From NCBI GenBank assembly GCA_017302195.1, contig JAFLEG010000158.1, positions 1-8,114 on the forward strand: 8,114 nt of DNA. The letters run 5' to 3'. Shown here in pieces: positions 1 to 7,226 of the stretch (positions are counted from its first letter, which is position 1; each line of letters begins with the position of its first letter). The translations under genes were made by a program, and so were the position numbers. The notes beneath the pieces were generated by a model that saw nothing but the letters and a program-made list of their open reading frames with translations, did not search any database and had not been told where the DNA came from. The DNA is from Verrucomicrobiota bacterium. Lineage in GTDB: Bacteria; Verrucomicrobiota; Verrucomicrobiia; Limisphaerales; UBA9464.

Positions 1-1605
1 CGGGGTCTGCCCGCGGTTTGGCGTGGTGCTGACCGCGAGGGCCAGCCATCGGGAGTCGGGAGGGAATCCGGCATCCATGATGAGACCCTGTGGCTCGAGC
101 TCGGGACCTGCCGGAGTTCCCGCGGGCAGTTGATACGCCCGGGTGCGGGCCAGGGCGCCGTCACGCCGGTTGAGACCGGAAGGGGCGAGCAGGAGGCCGT
201 CCGGCGACAGGGCGGCCAGGGAGTCCGCACCCGTGGAAATCTTCGTCATCGGCGACGGTCGTCCGATCCACCACACGCGGAGGAGCCCATCCTGGCTGGA
301 CGCAACCCATCCGGCATCCGGGGACAAGGCCACCCGGAGCACCGCATGCTGATGGTGCCCGACCGTCTCCACCGGACGATCCGACGACAGGTCCCAGAGG
401 CTCAGGACGTCGTCGTATCCTCCGGTCACCAGCAACGCGCTGTCCGGACCGAAGGCCGCGGCCTGGAAGAGGTTTTTGTGGAAGGGAACTGCCATCGGGG
501 TCTTCGCGTTCAAATCGAGCGCCGGGGCGCTGTCGCGTGCGAGGAACCGTCCGTCCGGACTGGCGGCAAGTGGGGCGCCCCGCTGGGGATCCCCCCCCGG
601 ATAGTCGTCCACGACGTCTCCCTGCCGGGTGTCGCGGATCTGAACGCTGCCATCCGAACCGCTGGTCACATACCGGTCGCCTTCGCCCAGGAACAGGACC
701 CTGCGCAGGGATGCGTTGGGAACCATCGGATGAAGGAGGGTGTCCGGACGATCGGTGGCGACCACCCCGGCAGCGTCGGGCCAGGCGATGAGCAGGCGGC
801 TGCCGTCCCGGTTGAACTCCAGTTGGGAGGGGACCTGATGCCGCGTCGGGAGCGATTGCTGTTCGCCGGTCTGCCAATTCCAGAGCAGGGGCCTCGGGTC
901 GCCAATGGCGAGCCAGGGGGCGGTGGGATGGAAGGCCCACGCGGTGGGCGCGTCGCCGTCGCGCCTGGCGATCTCCCGTCCGGCGGGGTAGTCCAGGATG
1001 CGGATCTGTGAATCCGCGGCGATGGCGATGCGCTCGCCGGTCGGATCCCAGAGGGCGCGTCGGGCCTGCGCGGCGGCTGCCGGGGTCCAGAGCCGATCCG
1101 CGGAGAGATCCCAGACCAGACAGCGGCCCGGCGGATCGGATCCTACCACCAGGGCTGCATGCCGCGGATTCCAGAGCAGGTCGCCGATGTAGGAGAATCC
1201 CGATTCGAGGGCCCGAACCGGTGTGGGAACGGTGGGTCGCCAGGCGGCGGCGCGGCGGCGGTTGGCTTCGCGCCGCGCCGGGTCGGCATCGGCGAGGACC
1301 GCGGCGGATGCGAACCACAATGCCGCACGGGACGGATCCCCTGCGGCATCCGCAGCGAGCCCCGAGCGGGTGTGCATGTCGGCCAGGGTGAGGGTGGTGG
1401 ACCGCTCCGCGCTTCGGGCGCGGGCGGCCTGCTGAACGCTGACCACCAGTCCGGCGACCAGGGCGGTCAGGGTGAGGACGGCACCGGCGACCGCGGCGCG
1501 ATGGCGTCGGACGAACTTGTCCAACCGATAGCCGACCGTCGGGGGCACGGCCGTCACCGGCTCGCCGGACAGATGCCGCCGCCCGCCCTCCTCGCTGCGG
1601 CGAGC
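1..1605 (-). CDS. C-terminal part of a frameshifted Ser/Thr kinase: juxtamembrane segment, TM helix, WD40-like propeller (partial at window edge)
   Basis: This is the separated second half of the kinase gene at 1554-2642. The frame stays open from about 1605 to base 1 with no stop, so the C-terminus lies outside the window. In order it reads: RRHLSGEPV, a PPTVGYRLDKFVRRHR juxtamembrane stretch (about 1578-1500), a hydrophobic helix AVAGAVLTLTALVAGLVVSV (about 1494-1435), and a helical segment with GDPSRAALWFASAA and VPTPVRAL. WD40-like blades follow, marked by CLVWDLSADRLW, ALWDPTGERIAI, LLWNWQTGEQ, TSGSDGSVQIRD, VLSLWDLSSD and SSSQDGLLRVWW. These segments are the standard continuation of membrane-anchored kinase-WD40 proteins of Verrucomicrobia. 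The propeller would be a periplasmic sensory or scaffold domain. No good independent start is visible; a GTG at 1557 is possible but would be an artefact of the break. Frame identity is clear. Whether the fragment is expressed is unknown, and it may be part of a pseudogene. Confidence 0.8.
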
Positions 1606-1632
1606 CGGGTGCTCGGCGACGGAGGATCCTCC
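1554..1632 (-). other. Frameshift/deletion breakpoint region within the kinase gene
   Basis: The kinase frame is correct up to DPPSPSTRL (about 1612) and ends at the TGA at 1556-1554. The correct downstream frame is recognisable from RRHLSGEPV (about 1578). Between them relatives carry roughly 60 residues with helices of subdomains X-XI; only about a dozen codons are present. A perfect 12-bp palindrome (GGAGGATCCTCC, 1621-1632) and a 5-bp-stem hairpin (CTCGC-TGCG-GCGAG, 1591-1604) sit here and could have promoted slippage, a deletion or an assembly error. Confidence 0.6.
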
Positions 1633-2642
1633 TCGAGCAGGATGCGCTGCAGGTCCGCGAGACTGGTCTGGGCCAGGCGGGTGGCGTTGAAGGGCGGGAC
1701 GCCGGCCAGCAGTTCGTAGAGGATCCCGCCCAGGGCATAGACGTCGGTGCGGGTATCGAGGTCGGCCCCCGCGGACTGGGCCTGCTCCGGGCTCATGTAG
1801 GCCGGCGTGCCCAGGATTTGCGCACGGCGGGTGACCAGCGAGTCGCCGGCCCCCTGCGTGGCCTTGGCGATCCCGAAATCAATGACCGTCACCCGGCCGC
1901 CGCCCACCAGGATGTTGGAGGGTTTGAGGTCCCGATGGATCACCCCCTTCTGATGGGCGTGCTCCACAGCGGCGCAGATTTCCAGGAACAGCTCCAGCCG
2001 CCGCTTCAGCGGGAGCCCTTCGGCGACGCAGGCTTCGGTGATCGGGCTTCCCGACACCCGCTCCATCGCGAAGTAGGGACGTCCGGACGGCGTCACGCCC
2101 GCCTCGAACACCCGGGCGATGTGGGGGTGGTTCAGCAGGGCCAGTGTCTGGCGTTCGCGCTCGAAGCGCTTCACCACCTCGCGGGTGTGCATGCCCAGCT
2201 TGATCAGCTTCAACGCCACGGTACGGCGCACGGGCGCCTGCTGCTCCGCCTCCCAGACCGTCCCCATGCCGCCCTCGCCCAGGCAACGCACCAGCCGGAA
2301 GGCGCCGATGCAGCTTCCCGGCGCCTCTTCGGAGGCGTGAATGCCCCAGGGAGCATCCGGGCCGCCCTCCGGATCCACGCCGGCGGGCGTGGGACCGGAC
2401 GGGTGCCGCATCGCGCTCAACCGCCGCCGCACCGATTGCGCGAGGTCGGGGGTGTCGCGGTCGGCTTCGGCGAGCAGGGGCTCGCGATCCTCCATGGGCA
2501 GCCGGCAGACCAGTTGGAACAATTCATCGGCCGCGGCCTCCGGGGATCGGCCGGCGCCGAGCAGGCAGGCCGGGCATCCCGCGCTGCTGGCCGGAAGGGG
2601 GATGCCGCAACGGGGGCAGAGCGCTGACGCGGCGTCCTGCAT
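1554..2642 (-). CDS. Serine/threonine protein kinase with N-terminal zinc ribbon, truncated by frameshift
   Basis: A Hanks-type kinase that would phosphorylate Ser/Thr on cytoplasmic targets. Residues 9-26 form a Cys4 zinc ribbon (CPRC...CPAC). The kinase domain starts near residue 112: glycine loop GEGGMG (122-127), VALK with the ATP-binding Lys145, catalytic HRDLKPSN (236-243), metal-binding DFG (255-257) and an APE-equivalent SPE (284-286). All catalytic residues are intact. The domain should continue through a GDLDWIVMKALEKDR-like stretch, but after DPPSPSTRLAA the frame gives RRAGGGICPASR and stops, about 362 residues in. The juxtamembrane, TM and WD40 parts continue in another frame at 1605-1, with roughly 45 family residues unaccounted for. 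The start at 2642 is 4 nt past the sigma factor stop, places the zinc ribbon at the N-terminus as in relatives, and is preferred over a longer frame that reads back through the sigma gene. No Shine-Dalgarno is obvious, so translational coupling is likely. Confidence 0.85.
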   Translation of the reverse strand: MQDAASALCPRCGIPLPASSAGCPACLLGAGRSPEAAADELFQLVCRLPMEDREPLLAEADRDTPDLAQSVRRRLSAMRHPSGPTPAGVDPEGGPDAPWGIHASEEAPGSCIGAFRLVRCLGEGGMGTVWEAEQQAPVRRTVALKLIKLGMHTREVVKRFERERQTLALLNHPHIARVFEAGVTPSGRPYFAMERVSGSPITEACVAEGLPLKRRLELFLEICAAVEHAHQKGVIHRDLKPSNILVGGGRVTVIDFGIAKATQGAGDSLVTRRAQILGTPAYMSPEQAQSAGADLDTRTDVYALGGILYELLAGVPPFNATRLAQTSLADLQRILLEEDPPSPSTRLAAARRAGGGICPASR

Positions 2643-2646
2643 GGTG

Positions 2647-3354
2647 TCAGCGGCCAAACAGGGACTGGAGGTGTTCGAGTTCCGCCGAGACCTCCTCGGG
2701 GCTGGCGACGGTGTCCGCCACCACCTCCCGCAGCGTTTCCCGATAGCGCCGGCGCAGTTGGAAGGCGGCGAAGCGGGCGGCGGCTTCGGTGATTCCCAGG
2801 GGCGCGGCAATCTCGCGGAACGATCCCTCCAGATCCCCGTCCGTCAGGAAGCCTTCCAGGGCGTGGAACATGGTCTGCTGTCCGAGCTGCTGATACAGGG
2901 TTCGCAGCCGCTCCCGGGCCTGACGCAGCACCTCCCGGGCCCACGACCGCTCATACTCCGTCTCCGGGGTCACGTGGGACCGGGGCTCGACGGACAGGGC
3001 GTCCAGCGCCACCACCGTCCCGGGAGTGCCGCGCCGCTGGCTGTGGGTTCGGCGCCATTCCTCGGCGGCAAAGTTGTGGAAGGTGCGCAGGAGGAAGTTG
3101 CGCAGACGCCCCCGCTCGCGCCGCGCCTGACCCAGCACGTCGCGGGACAGGATCCGTTCAAAGAATGCCTGGGTGAGGTCCGCGGCATCCTCGGGGCCCA
3201 GGCCGGTGCGCCGCGCGTATCCATACAGCGGAAACCAGTATTCGCGGCAGAACTCGGCCAGCGCGGCCGGATTCTCCTGCTGGGCGTCGAGGATCACGCT
3301 CCACCGCGTGTTCGGAAGCGCCAGGGGGCCGGACGGTTCGGCGGCGGCCTTCAT
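2647..3354 (-). CDS. ECF-like RNA polymerase sigma factor of the kinase-linked Planctomycetes/Verrucomicrobia type
   Basis: A 235-residue sigma-70 family protein that would direct RNA polymerase to specific promoters. The N-terminal half matches region 2: NTRWSVIL (15-22), an FCREYWFPLYGYARR stretch (35-49), GPEDAADLTQAFF (53-65) and RRERGRLRNFLL (78-89). The C-terminal part has a region-4-like helix-turn-helix around 178-207 (REIAAPLGITEAAARFAAFQLRRRYRE) and ends in the VASPEEVSAELEHL motif typical of this group. Length is normal. Start ATG at 3354-3352 has a GGAG six bases upstream (plus 3361-3364). The gene is directly followed by the kinase; in this family a sigma factor next to a Ser/Thr kinase suggests that phosphorylation, rather than a classical anti-sigma factor, controls its activity. 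That link is an inference. No anti-sigma gene is visible here. Confidence 0.88.
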   Translation of the reverse strand: MKAAAEPSGPLALPNTRWSVILDAQQENPAALAEFCREYWFPLYGYARRTGLGPEDAADLTQAFFERILSRDVLGQARRERGRLRNFLLRTFHNFAAEEWRRTHSQRRGTPGTVVALDALSVEPRSHVTPETEYERSWAREVLRQARERLRTLYQQLGQQTMFHALEGFLTDGDLEGSFREIAAPLGITEAAARFAAFQLRRRYRETLREVVADTVASPEEVSAELEHLQSLFGR

Positions 3355-3360
3355 GGGAGA

Positions 3361-3364
3361 CTCC
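3361..3364 (-). promoter_or_regulatory. Ribosome binding site of the sigma factor gene
   Basis: GGAG on the minus strand, six bases before the ATG at 3354. It supports this start over any upstream or downstream alternative. Confidence 0.55.
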
Positions 3365-3390
3365 GGAACATCGGAACGAGGGCGCGGTCA
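3365..3390 (+). promoter_or_regulatory. Possible ECF-type promoter facing the fibre operon
   Basis: The divergent intergenic region (3355-3494) contains GGAAC twice (3365-3369 and 3373-3377). The first is followed after 16 bases by GGTCA (3386-3390), which resembles the generic ECF pattern GGAAC-N16/17-CGTCA. It points toward the fibre gene with a leader of about 100 bases. No housekeeping -35/-10 pair is evident. One near-match in GC-rich DNA can arise by chance. Confidence 0.22.
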
Positions 3391-3494
3391 GACTGCCCCC
3401 GGGAGGACGGGATGGCGAGATGGATGTCGGCGAACTCCGCAACGAACCGGGGGAAACTTCATAGGAAACGGGTGGCGCGCTCTGCCGATCCCTT

Positions 3495-6400
3495 ATGAAG
3501 CCCCGTGTTCCCGCTCTCCTGGTCGCCTGCCTGCTCCTCCCGGCAGCCGGCTTCCTCGTTCACCCGGCCCCTCCCGCCAGCCCCGCCTTCAATTATGAAG
3601 GCCGGCTGCTGGTGCGCGGTGTGCCAGCCACTGGCGATTACCTGCTGCGGTTCAGCCTGCATTCGGCTGCCACCGGCACCGACACCCAGGTGGGAGACTT
3701 CATCACCAACCGGGTGACGGTCACCGTCGGCGCCTTCACCACCCCGCTGGAGGACTTCGGACCCGGGGCCTTTGACGGCGTGGCCCGCTGGCTGAGCGTC
3801 GAGGTCCAGCAGGTTTCGGAGCTGGGCGTCGTTTCCTACGTGACGCTGGATCCCCGCCAACCCCTGGGCGTGGTGCCCTATGCCCTGTACGCCTTCGATG
3901 GCGCCGGATCCGGGACACCGGGACCGCAGGGGGAACAGGGCCCGAAAGGCGACGCAGGCGATCCGGGTCCGGCCGGTCCGGGTGGTCCCATAGGTCCGCA
4001 GGGGCTGACCGGACCGGCGGGACCGGCGGGACCGGTGGGCGCGCAGGGACCGCAGGGACCGCAGGGCATTCCCGGTTCCTCCGACGGCTGGAGTCGCCTG
4101 GGCAATGCGGGAACCACGGGAGCGGACTTTCTTGGGACGACCGACGGGCAGCCGCTGGACCTGCGGGTGAACAGCCTGCGCGGCTTCCGTCTTCACTACG
4201 GCAGCAACGGCAGCGATGCCTCCGGCATCAACGTGATCGGTGGCGACCCGGGGAATTTCGCGGCCCCGACCGCCAACGGTGTCACCGTCTTCGGCGGAGG
4301 CACCGGGCGATTCCCGGGCAGCGACAGCGCGGAATATCGCACCAATCGCGCCACCGCTTCGCTGGCCACGGTGAGCGGCGGCGGCGGGAATACGGCGGGT
4401 GCGGAGGATGCCACCGTGGGCGGCGGCCGCGGCAATACCGCCGGCGGCGAGCAGGCGACCGTGGGCGGCGGAGATGCCAACAGCGCCGGGGGCCGGGCGG
4501 CGACCGTGGCGGGTGGTGCGGACAATGCCGCCACCGGCGCGGAGGCCACGGTGGGCGGCGGTCAGGGCAACCGCGCCGACGGTGACGCCGCCACCATTCC
4601 CGGAGGAATGCAGAACGTCGCGACCCATCACGCCTTTGCGGCCGGGGTGCTCGCCCGGGCCATCCATCCGGGCACCTTTGTCTGGTCCGATGGAACCGGC
4701 ACCGGACTCGAGTCCACCACCCGGGATCAGTTCAGCGTGCGCGCCGGCGGCGGCGCCCGCTTCCTCACCGGCAGCGCCGGACTTGCCGTGGACGGACCGG
4801 TTTCGGCCCCCAGCTTTGCCGGCGACGGCAGCCGGCTGACCGGCGTGACTGCCGCCTCCGCGACCACCGCCCTGACCTTCTCCGGCGCGATCACCGAAGG
4901 GCAGCTCCCCACCACTGTGGCGATGCGGGATCGTCCCAATACCTTCAGCGGCACCCAGGTTCTTGAGAATGGCAACCTGGGGGTCGGCGCGACCCTCCCC
5001 ATGGCCCTGCCCACCGCGTCTTACCCCCCGGACTGGCAGGGAATTCACAGCCAGAGCCCTGCCGGGAACGGCCTGAACCTCATCCAGGGGGCGGTGAGCG
5101 CCCGGCTGCATCTGCGCGCCGACCGCAACGACACGGCCAACCGCGACTTCGCCATCGCCAACCAGGCGAACCAGGTGGCGTTCCTGTGGCTTTCTCCCAA
5201 CCTGGGCGATCGCCTGTTGGCAATGTCCATTGACACCGAGGGCACGGTGTCCGCTCCCCGGTTTGCCGGCGATGGCAGCAGCCTGACGGGGGTCACCGCC
5301 TCCACCGCCCTGAACTTCAGCGGGCCGGTGGCGGAGTCCCAGCTCCCGGCCAGCGCGGTGCTGCGCGACCGTCCCAACATCTTTTCCGGCAGCCAGAGCG
5401 TTGCCGATGGCCACCTCGGTGTGGGCACCACCTCTCCCATGGTCATGGGAGGGGTGGCCTATCCCCCGGGCTGGGACGGCGTGCACACCCGGAGCGCCAC
5501 CGGCAACGGACTGAACATCATCCAGGGTGCCAACTCCGCCCGGCTGCACCTGCGTGCGGACGCCAATGACTTCGACCAGCAGGACTTCATCATCGCCAAC
5601 GGCGCCAACCAGGTGGACTTCCTCTGGCTGAACGCCGAACTGGGCGGCCGCGTGCTGGCGATGTCCATCAGTCCCGACGGCCAGGTCACGGCGCCCCGCT
5701 TCGCCGGGGATGGCAGCGGCCTGACGGGCGTGCAGGCGTCCCAGCTTGCCGGCGCCCTTCCGGACGCCGCGATCCCCGCCAACGTGGTCCGCCGGGACCA
5801 GGGCAACGCCTTCACCGGCAATCAGACCGTGACCGGCACGGTGACCGCCACCGCATTTGTCGGTGACGGCAGCGGACTGACCGGCGTGAACACCGGCTGG
5901 AGCCGCACCGGCAACGCGGGCACGACGCCGGCCGCCCATTTCCTGGGAACCACCGACAACCAGCCGCTGCACCTGGTGGTCGCCGGGCAGCGCGTGCTGC
6001 GGCTGGAGCCCACCGATGGCATCCCGAACCTGATTGCCGGTGCCGCGACCAACCGGGTGGAAGGTAGCCAGGGGGCGATGATCGGAGGCGGACTGGCCAA
6101 TCGGGTTCTTTCCGGGTCCGACTTCAGCGTGATTGCCGGCGGCAGGACGAATTCCATCGGGCCTGCTTCCCCCCTGGCGGCGATTCTGGGAGGGCGCAAC
6201 AATGTGATTGGCGAGAACTGCTCCTGGACGGCGATCGGCGGCGGATTTGGGAATGTCATCGCCAGCGGCTCCTTGTTTGCAGTCATCGGGGGCGGCACCC
6301 AAAATGCGATCCTGTTCAATGCACATTCGGCCGCCATCGGGGGTGGGGAAAACAACCGCGTGCAGGGTGCCTACGGGACGATCCCGGGCGGGCTCAACAA

Positions 6401-7226
6401 CTACGCAGCGCACTACGCCTTTGCGGCTGGGAATAACGCGAAGGCCAGTCACCCCGGAGCGTTTGTCTGGTCCGACAGACAGGCTGGCGACTTTGCCTCG
6501 ACAGCCGACGATCAGTTTTCCGTGCGCGCCGCTGGCGGCACGCGGTTCGTCACTGGCGGATTCGCCGCAGGATCTGGAGCCCAGGCGGCCCACCCCGGCG
6601 CTTTCGTATGGTCCGATTCCCAGGCGGGAGCTTTTTCCTCCACTGGGAACGACCAGTTCCTCGTGCGCGCGGCCGGAGGCGCCCGGTTGGTCACGGGCGA
6701 CAGTGCGGTGGCCGTGGAGGGGGCGTTCTCCGTGACTGGAGAGGCCACCCTGGAGGGGGCGGTAACGACGGGCAGCCTCCTGGTATCCGGCAGCGCCCGG
6801 CGGTTGGACTCCAGCCCCGTCTGGGACATTTTCTCCGATGAACGGCTCAAGCAGCGGATCCGGCCGTATGAGCATGGCCTGGACGCCATCCTTCAACTGC
6901 GGACCAAACGCTACGAGTACGTGGACGACGCCGTGCATCGCACGTCCTCGGGACGGGAAGAGGTCGGCGTGATCGCCCAGCAGGTCGAGACGGTCATCCC
7001 CGAGGCGGTGAAGCAGGGTTCCGACGGCTACCGCACCCTCAACGCCGGCCCGATCTACTGGGCCGCCATCAATGCCATTCAGGAACTCAATGTCCGCGTG
7101 GAGGCGCGGGACGCCGAGATCGCGGGCTTGCAGGCCCAGAATCGTTCGATGGAGGAGCGCCTCGCCGCCCTGGAGAAACTCCTGGCGCGTTCCACCGAGA
7201 CCGCGTCCAACGGAGGGGGACGATGA
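3495..7226 (+). CDS. Secreted multi-module fibre: collagen-like repeats, YadA-like heads and C-terminal peptidase S74 chaperone
   Basis: A 1243-residue, probably trimeric cell-surface or exported fibre; ligand unknown. A signal peptide (1-~31) precedes a beta domain at 32-135 (FNYEGRLLVRG ... LDPRQPLGVVPYALYA) common in large Verrucomicrobia secreted proteins. Collagen-like Gly-X-Y triplets follow (140-193). Head 1 has a WSRLGNAGTT lead-in (199) and six 15-residue repeats (291-380). Two copies of a ~147-residue module start with FAGDGSxLTGV (441 and 590), and two shorter FxGDGSGLTGV units start at 736 and 788. A second WSRTGNAGTT (802) leads into head 2 (861-975). Two 47-residue FAAG...HPGAFVWSD units follow (976 and 1023). 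The C-terminus has SDERLK (1114-1119) and GVIAQQVETVIPEAV (1158-1172), diagnostic of the S74 intramolecular chaperone that helps trimers fold and often cleaves itself off, then a coiled coil (about 1197-1232). There is no YadA-type membrane anchor. LVAC near residue 12 resembles a lipobox but is followed by more hydrophobic residues. No clear RBS is visible before the ATG. Confidence 0.9.
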   Translation: MKPRVPALLVACLLLPAAGFLVHPAPPASPAFNYEGRLLVRGVPATGDYLLRFSLHSAATGTDTQVGDFITNRVTVTVGAFTTPLEDFGPGAFDGVARWLSVEVQQVSELGVVSYVTLDPRQPLGVVPYALYAFDGAGSGTPGPQGEQGPKGDAGDPGPAGPGGPIGPQGLTGPAGPAGPVGAQGPQGPQGIPGSSDGWSRLGNAGTTGADFLGTTDGQPLDLRVNSLRGFRLHYGSNGSDASGINVIGGDPGNFAAPTANGVTVFGGGTGRFPGSDSAEYRTNRATASLATVSGGGGNTAGAEDATVGGGRGNTAGGEQATVGGGDANSAGGRAATVAGGADNAATGAEATVGGGQGNRADGDAATIPGGMQNVATHHAFAAGVLARAIHPGTFVWSDGTGTGLESTTRDQFSVRAGGGARFLTGSAGLAVDGPVSAPSFAGDGSRLTGVTAASATTALTFSGAITEGQLPTTVAMRDRPNTFSGTQVLENGNLGVGATLPMALPTASYPPDWQGIHSQSPAGNGLNLIQGAVSARLHLRADRNDTANRDFAIANQANQVAFLWLSPNLGDRLLAMSIDTEGTVSAPRFAGDGSSLTGVTASTALNFSGPVAESQLPASAVLRDRPNIFSGSQSVADGHLGVGTTSPMVMGGVAYPPGWDGVHTRSATGNGLNIIQGANSARLHLRADANDFDQQDFIIANGANQVDFLWLNAELGGRVLAMSISPDGQVTAPRFAGDGSGLTGVQASQLAGALPDAAIPANVVRRDQGNAFTGNQTVTGTVTATAFVGDGSGLTGVNTGWSRTGNAGTTPAAHFLGTTDNQPLHLVVAGQRVLRLEPTDGIPNLIAGAATNRVEGSQGAMIGGGLANRVLSGSDFSVIAGGRTNSIGPASPLAAILGGRNNVIGENCSWTAIGGGFGNVIASGSLFAVIGGGTQNAILFNAHSAAIGGGENNRVQGAYGTIPGGLNNYAAHYAFAAGNNAKASHPGAFVWSDRQAGDFASTADDQFSVRAAGGTRFVTGGFAAGSGAQAAHPGAFVWSDSQAGAFSSTGNDQFLVRAAGGARLVTGDSAVAVEGAFSVTGEATLEGAVTTGSLLVSGSARRLDSSPVWDIFSDERLKQRIRPYEHGLDAILQLRTKRYEYVDDAVHRTSSGREEVGVIAQQVETVIPEAVKQGSDGYRTLNAGPIYWAAINAIQELNVRVEARDAEIAGLQAQNRSMEERLAALEKLLARSTETASNGGGR
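3912..4073 (+). repeat. Collagen-like Gly-X-Y repeat (18 triplets)
   Basis: Eighteen uninterrupted triplets from GTP GPQ GEQ GPK to GPQ GIP, rich in proline at X and glutamine or alanine at Y. Such runs form triple helices in bacterial collagen-like proteins. It lies between the N-terminal beta domain and the first head module and would act as a rigid trimeric stalk. Confidence 0.9.
4365..4634 (+). repeat. YadA-like head repeat array 1: six 15-residue (45-bp) units
   Basis: Units begin ATVSGGGGN, ATVGGGRGN, ATVGGGDAN, ATVAGGADN, ATVGGGQGN and ATIPGGMQN, exactly 45 bases apart. The pattern ATV-GGG-x-N-x-A-x-G fits a left-handed beta-roll like trimeric autotransporter heads. The array ends at FAAGVLARAIHPGTFVWSD. 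Confidence 0.85.
4815..5699 (+). repeat. Tandem duplication of a ~147-residue fibre module
   Basis: Copy 1 (4815-5261, 149 residues) and copy 2 (5262-5699, 146 residues) share the same order of motifs: FAGDGSxLTGV, then TAL.FSG, QLP, RDRPN.FSG.Q, LGVG, YPP.W.G, GNGLN.IQG, SARLHLRAD, IAN.ANQV.FLWL and LAMSI. The divergence between copies shows that the duplication is not recent. Confidence 0.85.
6075..6419 (+). repeat. YadA-like head repeat array 2: about seven 15-18-residue units
   Basis: Units start AMIGGGLAN, VIAGGRTN, AILGGRNN, AIGGGFGN, VIGGGTQN, AIGGGENN and TIPGGLNN. The period is mostly 17 residues, longer than in array 1, and the sequence is richer in Ile, Ser and Phe. It ends at the same FAAG-HPGAFVWSD linker as array 1. 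Confidence 0.8.
6420..6701 (+). repeat. Tandem 141-bp repeat encoding FAAG...HPGAFVWSD linker units
   Basis: Two 47-residue units (6420-6560 and 6561-6701) share FAAG, HPGAFVWSD, QAG.F.ST, DQF.VRAAGG and R.VTG. A third, more distant relative follows head array 1 at about 4635 (HPGTFVWSD ... DQFSVRAGGGARFLTG). The second tandem unit has no head array in front of it, so it arose by local duplication. Confidence 0.8.
7212..7216 (+). promoter_or_regulatory. Ribosome binding site of the downstream small secreted protein
   Basis: GGAGG (within GGAGGGGG) lies six bases before the ATG at 7223, inside the last codons of the fibre gene. It settles this start and shows that the second gene is translated from the same mRNA. 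Confidence 0.7.

Noticed and set aside
591..598. Run of eight C as a possible phase-variation or frameshift site in the WD40 region
   Set aside because: The WD40 frame reads through correctly on both sides (TRQGDVVDDY, PLAASPDGRF), so no shift is present in this copy.
130..1011. Plus-strand open frames opposite the WD40 region and opposite the kinase and sigma factor (1818-2627, 2341-3498)
   Set aside because: These are antisense shadows of well-supported minus-strand coding sequence, with no domain or RBS.
161..1738. 525-codon open frame on the minus strand through the WD40 region
   Set aside because: The translation is Arg/Pro/Gly-rich without motifs. The WD40 blades and TM helix are in a different minus-strand frame.
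3495..3530. Lipobox LVAC (Cys12) in the fibre signal peptide
   Set aside because: The hydrophobic core continues past the Cys (LLLPAAGFLV) and is too short before it. Ordinary signal peptidase cleavage near residue 31 is more likely, though lipidation is not excluded.
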